A DNA stretch of 51,120 nucleotides, taken from the NCBI GenBank assembly GCA_018398765.1, contig JAHBMJ010000317.1, forward strand, positions 1 to 51,120. The letters run 5' to 3'. The notes beneath the pieces were generated by a model. The model was given only the letters and a program-made list of their open reading frames with translations, did no database searches and was not told where the DNA came from. This DNA is from Chromera velia (lineage: Eukaryota > Sar > Chromeraceae). Of the stretch, positions 42,121-51,120 are shown piece after piece (within the stretch, counting starts at the first letter, position 1; each line of letters starts with the position of its first letter). Position numbers and translations under genes: made by a program.

Positions 42121-45100
42121 AAGAGGTCAAACTCGAAATGCCGCGAAAAGAAGAGAAACGAGATGCGCCAAGGGAACAGAGTGTGAGCACGCCGAGAAAG
42201 ATTGTGAGAAACATAAGAAAGAGAGACTGCGTCAAGTGACGGGCTGAAATCAAAGTAGACAAGCAGACGCAATTAATAAATTCGATTGACATGCAACATT
42301 TACACGAGCCACACAACTTGGAGTCTGGACAGGAAAAAAAGAAGAGCTGAGCATGGAGCCATATAATTTCGTCAAGAAAGCCGACGGCACGGGGGCCGAA
42401 GGAAAGACCTGTACGACGACCCGAAGTTCCGAGACATACATTTACTTTGTGTATGAAAAAGAATTCTGTATGAACGTAAATGTATGGGCCGACCTGTACG
42501 ATGACCCGAAGTTCCGAGACAGGGTAAGTCTCCCCAGCCATCCCGCTGACAACATACCCCAACTGCTTCTCTGTCCTCAGGTACTCAAACACGGGAGTGC
42601 TCAGCATCGACCCGATCTGCGAACAGATACAAGTGAAATATTCTTCTTTTGTTCAAAATGGTTCGACGAAAAACGGATCTCCCTCGGCTTTCCACAATTT
42701 GAACGAACGCTTTGTATTTATGTGGGTGAGGAAACACATCAAACAGCTTGTGCTTTTCTCCACCGATGCACCCTGCCTGCTCTTCCTTTGCTCCTTCGTC
42801 TCTCTCTGTCTATCTCGTTCTTTGTCTGACCATTTCAATCACTGCCTTCTGTGCTCTGACCATTTTAATCACTGCCTTCTGTGCGATGTCCGCAATGCCC
42901 CACTGGTAGACTGCCAGTGTGGCATGGTCCAGGTCTCCTGGAATGGGGTTGGGAATGCGGACGTCCAGAGGGGGGGAGGCGTCTAGGGCCTGCAGGGAAG
43001 TGAGTAGGGAATGGCATTGGTGTCAGGACAAAGAGATGAAAAGTGGCGAGCAGCTTTCCATCGAGAGCGACAAAAAGTGGGTGATCAGGCGAAAGGTGTC
43101 GGGAGGGGCAGTTCGGAAGATCAGAAGAGAATCTCACCAAGTCAGAGGAGACTGAAGACACGGATGTGCAAGAGCGTGAAAAAAAACATTAAACTTATTG
43201 CTCGACCGCGCACTACCCTAATGGCCGAACAACCTTTTCCCTTGTATTTAGGCTTTCTGGCATGTGAACCGCAAACTAGCTGGGACCGTTTAGTTTGTAT
43301 TTCACCTCCCTTGTCCCATCTGACTGACAAAGAACTGCACCGCTTCCGACTGTGCAATTGGCACATGATGGATGGCCCTGGAGGCTTCCTCTGCAAGTCT
43401 GACGGCGTCGTCTGATCCGATGTCCCCAATCATCAGGGCGTCAATGAACGAGAGGGGGCAGATCTCTCTCACAAACTTCACGTAGGTGCTGAAGGAGGAG
43501 GCCTCCGGGTCCAGCAGGAGCTGCAGACAAGGGGACAAACACTCAGTTTTTTATACAGATGATGAGCCTCATATCAGGTCCTGCAGTGGAGAGTGCATCG
43601 ACAAAAGCTGTGTCCGGTAAATCACAATGACTTTTTCCGCGTCAAAGAGTGTTCGCAAATGGCGTAAATGTCCCGGAAAGCTAAGGAAAATTGCGGGCCG
43701 ATCTCTGTACTTGTAACTCTATCCCAGGCAGAAAGAGAGTCCTCTCTTGCAAGTGATTCAGAGGACCTTTTTCAGAAACGCTGTGTGTTGGGTCTGGACG
43801 AGTCAACGCAAACGTGTTTGTCTGCGCACCTCTTTCTTCTCTGTGTCCGTGAAGACGTTAGGTCTCTCAACCGTCTGGAGTGCCTTCATTGCGAGTTGGT
43901 AGGGCTGACTCTCGCTGTAGTCGGCCAGGTCAATGAGCAGCTGCATGCGAAGGAAAGAGAAGGAGGGGAAGGGGGTGGGATGGAAAAGTCGTGAGAGACG
44001 AAGAGGAAAAGGCAGAAGACGAAGGAGACATAAAGAGAGATAGAACAGGGGGGACATCGCGAAGTGAAACGGCTCTGTACACTTGGGGCAGGGTCCAATT
44101 GGGGAAAGGGCTCTCCCAAAACTCAATTGGGTTCAGGTGCACATTTGGGAGCCCTGATATTCATAGCACATGGCGAGCAGAAATGCAGGTGGACAGGCAG
44201 GCTTCCAATGCTTCAATGGCGTTGCACACACGCACAAAAAGCTGTTCACCCAAAGCCGCTCACATGCACTTTCGATCGATCCTTCTGACCTCCTCTCTGA
44301 CAAGTTCAAAGACTTTCTGAGTCTCCGTAATGGTGTCCTTTGCCTTCGCCTTTTCCTCGACGAAGCTGCTCTCTCCTCCCTGAGGTGCCAGAATCTCTTC
44401 ATCTGTCTGACCCCTCATGATGGGATCAAACCCAAATTCCTTCAGAGTCTTCACAAACACGTGCTCGAAGTGTTCACTCCAAGCCTGAAAGAGAAGAAAA
44501 ACAAGGAGGGGTTCTTCGTGTTGAAAGGGAATAAAGAAGTGATCGATGAAGGGCGAAAATTGGGCAGCATGCCCAAATCTTATACTTCTATGATCAAAGA
44601 ATTTCTTTTTTCTTCCAGAAGGGTGCTGCATGGGCCATTTCTCTATCGTCCTTTCTGCTTGTCTGCCCTCTCTAAGAGGGATAGAAACGAATAGACAGTC
44701 TCATTGAAGATGTATGTAGCTGGTCCACGCTTTGATAAAGCTACACACTTGATGTCTCCCCCCCTCCCTTGAACTGACCGCCACTCTGATGGAGAAGCAC
44801 CCTGCCTCAAACTCTACTGCCACCTCCGTAGGGGTCCCTGTGAACTCCGCGAGCTTCCTGTCCAGGAGACGCTCTATCACCAGGGCATGGAGCTCTCCCA
44901 TCAGGGCAGACCTGCAAAGAGGGAGGGAGCAGGTAGGGTGCAAAATGAAAAACAACTTCCAGATTGATGCCCCAAACAGAAGAGACAGTACTGTTCCTTG
45001 TAGGAGCAAAGAGCACACCCTTTTTCAGCTCCTCTCCCATCATGTCCCAACAGCTGAATGTGCACCAACCTCACATATTCGAAACATCAGTTTCACAACA

Positions 45101-48100
45101 CATGCAGTCCGAAAAAGGAGCGTCTCGACGCGACTGACAGAGGCGTCTGTTCCTTCTGCGTGAGACGCAGAATGATGGAGCTGTGGACCCTCGGCTCGTT
45201 GAAGGGTCCCCCGAAGCCCCCCTCCTCCACCACACCCGCACCTGGCACAGGGCCCTTCCACCAGACAGAGAGGCCCGCTGTGTGAAGGACAGGGCAAGGG
45301 GGGGAGAGGCGATTCTGGGGACAGGCGTCGTCCTCTACGCGGGGGGTGACTGCAGAGAGACGGGTCGGGACATTCGTCAAGGGCCCCGGCATGACCACCT
45401 CAGGGGTGAGATGGTGCTGCACACCGTCGGGAGGGGCCCCGGTAAGGATCTGGCTGTCTGCCAATCCGATCTCTCTGTACTTCACATCGTAATGGTCGAA
45501 GTGGGTCCAGGGGGCCAGGGGGGTGTCTGAGGCCGAGGCGTTGGCGTGGGGGTTGATGAGGAAGACGTTGGCGTTGACCTCCCTTATTCTGGACATGACG
45601 TCAGTGACTAGGGAGGCGTTGTAGGAGTCTAGATGAAGGAGGGAATTCGCAGTGAAGGCCATTTGAGGAGGGAAGATCAAAAGGTTTCCAGAAGCCTCGG
45701 GAAGATCTGACATGATGCTGGGAGGGAGTCCTGTCCTCTCTGCGATGCGCATCTCTGCGTCTGTCATGTTGACGACTGATTGGAGGAAGGCCAAGGTTGG
45801 GTCTGTCTCTGCGTCTGCGATCCTCTCCCTCCACTCGAGGATGAACGCGTTGAGAGTGTCCAGAATCTCGCGGTGGCTTTTGATGCCCTGAAGAAACAGA
45901 GTAAAGAGTAGAGAGTAGAGTGGTCAAGGAAAAATGAAACCGAACATGACAAAATCTGATGCAGTTGGGCACATAAGAAGTCAACTTCAATCTGCGTGGT
46001 TCTGGGACACTGGCTGGATTAGTTTGCTGAAGAGGCGGAGTGAATTGTGCTGAAACTGCTGCACACAACCAGACACAAACTTCCTCTGACTTTCGCTCGC
46101 CGACATGTTCAACAAACTACCCAGAAGCGTCCGATCGACTTGGAACAAGATGTGCCGCATGGATAAGCGAACAAAAAAAGACAAACACTGACTACCTGCT
46201 TCACCCACTAGCTGTCTTACTGACCGCCTCGGTCAATCCGATGGACACGTAGAAGAGAGTTGCTGCTGAGGTTGTGTCGTCATCAGCAACGACGTCAAAT
46301 GCGAGGCCTGTAGTGGAATGGATCGGTGGGAGGAGGGAAGGGAAAAACCAGACAACAGAACAAGTGAGGAAAAAAGAGCAAGCTGGGTGCAAGAAGAAGG
46401 GAGGAAATTGGAGGAGGGAAAGCAACTGTGAAGTGGAATGTCTCTGCATGGGAATCAACTGATGACTCTGTCTGAGTTTGCTCGAGGAAGCCAGACGACA
46501 TTTCTGCATGATGCATGGAAGCGCTGCATGACGAGCGGACCTTTCTTCTGCAGGGTGTCGATCAGGCCTCCTGCCCCAGGGTGAGTGAGGAGATGAGTGA
46601 TGTACGTCAGGGGCCTCCAGGGGGATTCCTGTACAGAAAGAAACGGAGTGAGGGGGTGGACGCGTAGACGAATACATAAATGGCTTGGGGGTATTGGAAA
46701 TCCGAAGACATTCGTCGGAAGATAGGAATTGAAAAGGCAAAAGAACGAAGAAAACAGAAAATTGGAAGACGGGTGGGTTGACTGCGGCTTTCTTCCCTTT
46801 CCAGGATCTACCCTGATGGTTTTCTCTTCTGTCGTCTAAAGATTCACCTTCAGAAGCGACGGGAGGGCGTACATAACGGTCAGAGTCGGTTGCCAGCCGT
46901 ATTTGGCCTCCACCTCAACAAACTTTCCTGCATTCGGGTAAGACGCAATAGAAGAGAAGGGCTCGGATGTGCATGAAAAACAACCCGGAAGGGCCTGTTA
47001 GTGGCAGCACCGTCTGTCAGACTGGGTTTTTGACCGAGGCAAGATCAGTTTTGAAAGAAGGATGGGTTGGTTCCGCATGTTCGTTCTAGCTCCTCATATG
47101 GATAGATGGAGAATGCATCATCGAACTTCGATCAACCCCCTCAGACAGACAGATACCATGCATTTCTTCCTCTCAGTCTTTTGCCCCCCTTCTGCCGAGG
47201 AAATCTCTGCCGTGTCCATTCAATAGCCGTTCCAGACTTTTTAATTCGTTTTTCCCAACCCTACATGCATCTGCCTACTCAGGGTCGTGTATTTGCTTTC
47301 ATACAGAATTCTTTTTCAGGGAGCAAATGAATTCTGTATGAAAGCAAATGCATGCATTTTCCCAACCCTACATGCATCTATCTGCCTACCCAGGGTAGTC
47401 CGGCTGAATGGCAGGGGGTCAGTCGGGTTGACGGGATCCTGGCAGACTCCAGATCGGATGGTGCCGAAGACCCTCTCGATGATCTCCCGTAACTCGTTCA
47501 TCGGACGGTCGTTCCTGCATCATGCACATGCAGGTACAAGCAGAATGAATCACGGAAATGCATGCAAGTACACACACGTATACACACAGGTAGACCGACA
47601 AAGTACTGAGCGTGTGAACACACCAGCGAGATGCTCCATTATTTTTTGTACGGCAAAGGGGTAATACGTTATGAAGAAAGGAGGGCTGACACCGAGTAAG
47701 GAAAGCGGCGAGACAAGGAAGAGGGATGACCGTGGAAGGGTGTGACAGAGAGACAGAGAGAGAAAGAAAGACTGAAACGGAGAGAGCAGCAGAAGAAAGT
47801 GAAAGTTGAAGAGAGAGGCACATAGCACGAAGTTGAGAGCAGACGCACAGACCTTATGACCAGGCTCATTCTGTCAGCACAGTAGTACTGATCATGGAAC
47901 TGGTGGAGTCTCTGGGGAACCTCCGTACCCTGTATGGGGGCGGGGGGTAGATAGGGGGAGGGAGGGAGGGAGGGACGGAGGGAGGGAGATGAGACACCAT
48001 GCACGCATGGCAAGGCACCACAAGGAAGGATGAATTCAATGAACAGAATAAAGTCGAGCCTCCGGAAGACTTGTGTTGTTTTTTGTGCATGTGTCTCTTC

Positions 48101-49673
48101 GCTCGCTCGTATGTTGCATGTTTCATCTTCACTTTGTTGACCCAATCAGATGACTTAATTTCTTCTCACCAGAATTCTTCCTTCTAAAATTATTCAGAGG
48201 ACCATCATGCTGCGGTTAATTCTTTCTGTCCTACACTGACTGATTGACCGACCATCTCTTTCGGCTGAATCATCAGAGACTGCAGTGAGCCTGTGGAGAA
48301 TTTTCTCATCGGACTCCCTGGGTGTCCGTCTGCTGGTTGGGCCAGGCTCTGAGAGAGTGCTGATATCAGCCTTCTCTGAGAGGGCATGTTCTTTTTGTGC
48401 TCTGAGTCCACTGCGTAGACCTCTCTCTCATAGGCCTCAGGAAGCATCAGAGGCTCGTTGATCATGTCGGCCAAGCGTTCCAGACTGGCCTCAAGGTCAT
48501 CCTCCGTGTTTGCGTCTCCATCTGCAGTCCCACTCGCAGGGGTGCCGTCTCCTTCTGTCTCCTCTGTGTCTGGTGGGGAAGAGGGGAGAACGGACAACTG
48601 TCCGAAGTAGGTCGTCTGCTCGGCTGTCGTAAACGCGTTGTCGGAGCCTCCGTGGGTGCTCATCCAGTCGTCGAGACCTGACATGGAGTTGAAACGCCGG
48701 GATCCGAGAAAGAGCTGCAGGAGGAGGGAGACACACATCGATCGACACAGCATGAAGAGCTACTCACTGCAGGGTTATGTACACACAATCAAATGGCAGC
48801 TAGAACACGGAATCATAACGTACATTGAAGTTTGATTGATCATCGAAAGGGCCTTTGGGGCAGAATTTAGCGTGCACTGTCTTGTGAAAAAGTGCTCTCG
48901 AACATTGCTGCGGTGCAAGTGACTGTACTTCTGAGGAGCGCAGGGGGAGATATACATATAGCATGTCTGAAAGCATTGCCCACCATGTGTTCAGTCAAGT
49001 GAGCGAGTCCTTGAAGGTCTTCAGGGTCGCTGCAGAAAGAGAGAGAAAGACAGAGGGTGAGGGGGAGGGAGGACAAACGAGAGAGATGAGAGAATGAGAG
49101 GCTGAAAATCCACACAACGAGAGAAGCTTCTTCGCTCAATTCCCACACACACACACATGCACATGGTGTCTCTCCCCTTCATGCATGGGTCATGTAGCAT
49201 CCACCTGACTGTACACCACGAAAACACTATTCTTTTGTGGATGAAACATTGTGAAAACTAATACATTGGGGCTAATGTGACCTCTTTACCTCAGTGCACA
49301 GATGCGAAATGATACATTGTCGATGCATGCATGCTGGAGCTTGAGAGCATGGAAAATGACTGACCTACCTGTAGTAACCAACGCCCACTGTGAGAGAGTA
49401 TGAGAGGTCAGGAGATGTGGGGTCCTCAATGGTCAGAACCTTCAGACCGTTGGCGAGGACGAAGCATTCATACTCTGCAAAGTCCCCTGAAGGCTTCTCT
49501 ATGTGAAATGGACCTGAAGACACGCAGCTGCTGCTGGTGCCCACCAGGCTTCTTCTGCCTAGCGCAAACTCCCCACGACCTTTCTCGAGTTGTGTTGCCA
49601 CACTGATACCCAGAGAACAAATGCACAACAAAGAGGAAAGCCCCCACAAGGGAGGAATGGCAGAACTGGGCAT
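37348..49673 (-). CDS. Giant M16A (insulysin/toxolysin-like) metalloprotease, 22 exons
   Basis: Insulysin-type zinc peptidases degrade peptides in a closed chamber. Exons: 49673-49369, 49029-48984, 48714-48253, 47929-47853, 47514-47390, 46927-46848, 46628-46541, 46307-46225, 45887-45139, 44911-44779, 44484-44290, 43940-43830, 43520-43329, 42989-42873, 42616-42494, 42036-41884, 41607-41548, 41402-41367, 41024-40917, 40682-39268, 38918-38615, 38427-37348. All phases agree and the model gives 2,013 residues. A signal peptide (WGLSSLLCICSLGISVA) points to the secretory route. The inverted zinc motif HLTEH is at residues 112-116, and the third ligand is Glu215 in REVYAVDSE. The C-terminal half shows YLRTEKQLGYVV. 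The core ends near residue 1,086 at QKIAIKLYG. The rest is a Thr-rich mucin-like stretch, an acidic part and a basic tail. Exons 17-18 are the least certain. Exons 21-22 could belong to a separate gene. Confidence 0.85.
39375..39615 (-). repeat. Thr-codon repeat (mucin-like segment of the M16 gene)
   Basis: On the minus strand ACC, ACA and ACG codons form runs of 8-10 threonines separated by short Pro/Glu/Ile motifs (EPTT, LEPLPI, VPPVS). It lies in exon 20. Such stretches are common O-glycosylation sites in secreted alveolate proteins. Confidence 0.85.
42043..42118. repeat. (GA)n microsatellite at a splice acceptor
   Basis: GA repeats on the plus strand read CT repeats on the coding strand, ending CTCTCTCATGCAG directly at M16 exon 16. 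The microsatellite therefore is the polypyrimidine tract of this intron. Confidence 0.85.
42406..42521. repeat. Donor-spanning duplication with inverted-repeat core (M16 intron 15)
   Basis: A 31-bp segment (42491-42521) that is the end of exon 15 plus its GT is repeated with one mismatch at 42406-42436, inside the intron. Between the copies lie TACATTTAC (42437-42445) and its inverted copy GTAAATGTA (42476-42484), enclosing a 21-bp core at 42454-42474 that is shared with the element in intron 5. Confidence 0.8.
42827..42886. repeat. 30-bp tandem duplication over the exon 14 donor
   Basis: Two copies of a 30-bp unit (42827-42856 and 42857-42886) each hold AGAAGGCA|GTGATT on the coding strand. 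The used donor is probably the outer copy. The inner copy would add ten in-frame residues (VIKMVRAQKA). Confidence 0.8.
47251..47399. repeat. Donor-spanning duplication with perfect 21-bp inverted repeat (M16 intron 5)
   Basis: Segment 47358-47399, which includes the end of exon 5 and its donor, is repeated at 47251-47288. Between them lie perfect inverted arms (47291-47311 and 47329-47349) with a 17-base loop. The left arm and loop contain the same core found in intron 15 (47298-47318). Confidence 0.8.
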
Positions 49674-50330
49674 GATCACCAACTCAGAGAGGGACTGTTA
49701 GACTGGAGGCTTGAATCGTCTCTCTTCTGTTCTGTTCGATTCCCCTAAGTTTGTTATGACAAAAGCATTCGACCTCCTTTCAATGAGATCAGTCGATGAC
49801 GAGACCCACACAAGATCGTGGAGCTTTGGGCCTTCGTTCAGATTGAGTTTTCGTGTCGCGAGCTTGAATGCCTTCAAGGTCGGTCAAAGAATTACGCTGT
49901 ATCGCCTCGGGGGGCAGCTCAGCTCTGCTGAGATCAGCCGAGAGGCCCTGAGATCGCACGCACTCGCATAACGCATTTTTTCATTTTCGGGGGGGNGGGG
50001 GGGGGGGGGTCGCTTCTTTCTCCGTCTGTCACGGTGTCGCCCGAATTCCAAAATGTGCCCCTCAAGCAACTCGCACGGAGCCGCGATCGCATTACTTCGG
50101 ACATGCGTGCCCCTCAAGTAACTCGCACGGAGTTGCAAGTGCATTCGCGCGGTCCCGAAAAGCATACTTCGTGCGCGTTGCCGTGGCCCAAGCCCCCGAT
50201 GGTGTGCATCAATCAAATTTGCAGACCCCCTAAAGGGCCCCCCGAGGCACTCACCCAACTGGTTGGGTGTATCTCGTACATATATAGAGCTTCATGAAAT
50301 TTAGCTGCCATGCATGCACTCGCGTCACTG
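49674..50330. promoter_or_regulatory. Upstream region of the M16 gene
   Basis: GTGCCCCTCAAG followed by YAACTCGCACGGAG occurs twice (50055-50080 and 50107-50132), 52 bp apart. GCGGTCCCGAAAAGCAT follows at 50149-50165. Both words have near-copies in the promoter region of the clathrin light chain gene. A poly-G run with one N sits at 49990-50009, and GCATGCA occurs near 50310. Confidence 0.5.
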
Positions 50331-50985
50331 GGAGTGCACCCCAGATCTGACGTAAGCAAGCTTGCGAACGGCCCCGGAAAGCAAGAAAAATTACAACTAG
50401 TTCACCATGATGCAGTGCCACGCTATATGTAGCTGATTGAAGCCACGCAGAAAGTTGCACTCACATACAGTCAGGGCTAGACTCAGGTAGAGTCAGGGTG
50501 GGGGCATTACTAGGCGTTACCTGGCATTATCCAGACGTATGAAAGATTTAATATGTTTTTCTTAAAAAATATGGTAGAATGAAGACTAAATTTAAGAAAA
50601 TTTAAATAAATCTGTGACATAATTAATTTTCTTATATGAACTATCCTTTATTTTTTGTATAAAAAGCCGAAAAAATGTTTATAAATTAATTAAATGGATC
50701 TGAAATTTACAGGGCTAAATCTATAAACAAATTTATATACAAATTTTATAACTTGTTATATCATTGACTTAGTAAAAAATTTAATGCAAAGACTTAATCA
50801 ATAAATAATTCTTTAATGCTTACTATGGTTTGAACATTGGTTTCATTTATTATGTGGCAATCTTCAAAGTATGTTCACTGCGTTAAGTTCATCTGTTTCA
50901 AGATCAACGACCATCATCTCATTGCTCTTGATTTGTAGACAAAGATCCATAAAACGCGGGACGGAAGGAGAGAAAGAAGGGGTCT
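50331..50985. other. AT-rich spacer, no gene seen
   Basis: Short CAGTCAGG/CTCAGGTAGAGTCAGG repeats lie near 50467-50500. The sequence then becomes AT-rich to about 50870. No exon-like stretch was recognised. Confidence 0.55.
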
Positions 50986-51039
50986 CTCTCTCCCCCGTTC
51001 TCGCTTTCTCTCTCTCTTTCTTTCTCTCTTTCTCTATGT

Positions 51040-51074
<35 letters not shown>

Positions 51075-51120
51075 CTCTCTCTCGCTCTCTCTCTCACTCT
51101 CTCTCTCGCTCTCTCTCTCT
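50986..51120. repeat. (CT)n microsatellite at the window edge
   Basis: CT repeats with interspersed CG and CA units run to the end of the window and probably beyond it. Confidence 0.9.

Noticed and set aside
1..51120. tRNA, rRNA or snRNA genes
   Set aside because: No cloverleaf, rRNA core or snRNA sequence was recognised by eye. A covariance-model search would be needed to exclude them.

Overview
The window is eukaryotic nuclear DNA with spliced genes, AT-rich spacers and many repeats. Two proteins start with a signal peptide followed by a transit-peptide-like stretch, as expected for a plastid bounded by extra membranes. A very large insulysin-type M16 protease resembles the toxolysins of apicomplexans, and TGCATGC-type motifs recur. 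I therefore infer a photosynthetic alveolate close to apicomplexans, a chromerid such as Chromera velia. This is inference, not a database match. Exon models were joined by hand and accepted only where splice sites, phases and protein families agreed.

Layout. (1) 87-5665: a Ty1/copia LTR retrotransposon whose gag-pol reading frame is uninterrupted apart from four stop codons. It is followed by two terminal exons of a plus-strand host gene (5819-6123). (2) 7556-9288: a small non-autonomous LTR element with two 572-bp LTRs. (3) 9834-15479, minus: a seven-exon ADAT1-type tRNA adenosine deaminase, with an assembly gap in one intron and a C34 homopolymer in exon 4 that breaks the frame. (4) 16122-16853, plus: a single-exon membrane protein with a plastid-type leader, divergent from ADAT1, followed by about 0.9 kb of nearly pure pyrimidine. 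(5) 19623-21690, minus: a predicted N-myristoylated EF-hand protein, divergent from (6) 22490-23185, plus: clathrin light chain. (7) 24560-24975: a weak small-gene candidate, then a 239-bp MITE at 25223-25461. (8) 26560-30645, minus: an eight-exon plastid-targeted TPR protein. (9) 30811-31725, minus: a small three-exon gene predicted to be myristoylated. (10) 31.7-37.3 kb: gene-poor AT-rich DNA with a 47-bp minisatellite and a hAT-like MITE that has a perfect 8-bp target duplication. (11) 37348-49673, minus: a 22-exon M16A metalloprotease of about 2,013 residues, with a complete insulysin core and a roughly 920-residue Thr/Ser/Glu-rich and basic extension. (12) 49.7-51.1 kb: upstream region, AT-rich spacer and a terminal CT microsatellite.

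The genes do not form a pathway. They cover tRNA editing, membrane-anchored calcium sensing, clathrin coats, plastid protein scaffolding and secreted or membrane proteolysis. Three features stand out. About half of the modelled introns have C at donor position +3 (GTCAGT, GTCGGT), which is unusual. Three M16 introns carry duplications that span the exon-intron donor junction, and two of these enclose inverted-repeat cores that share a 21-bp motif. Third, both N gaps, a single N and the ADAT1 frame break all lie at G/C homopolymers.
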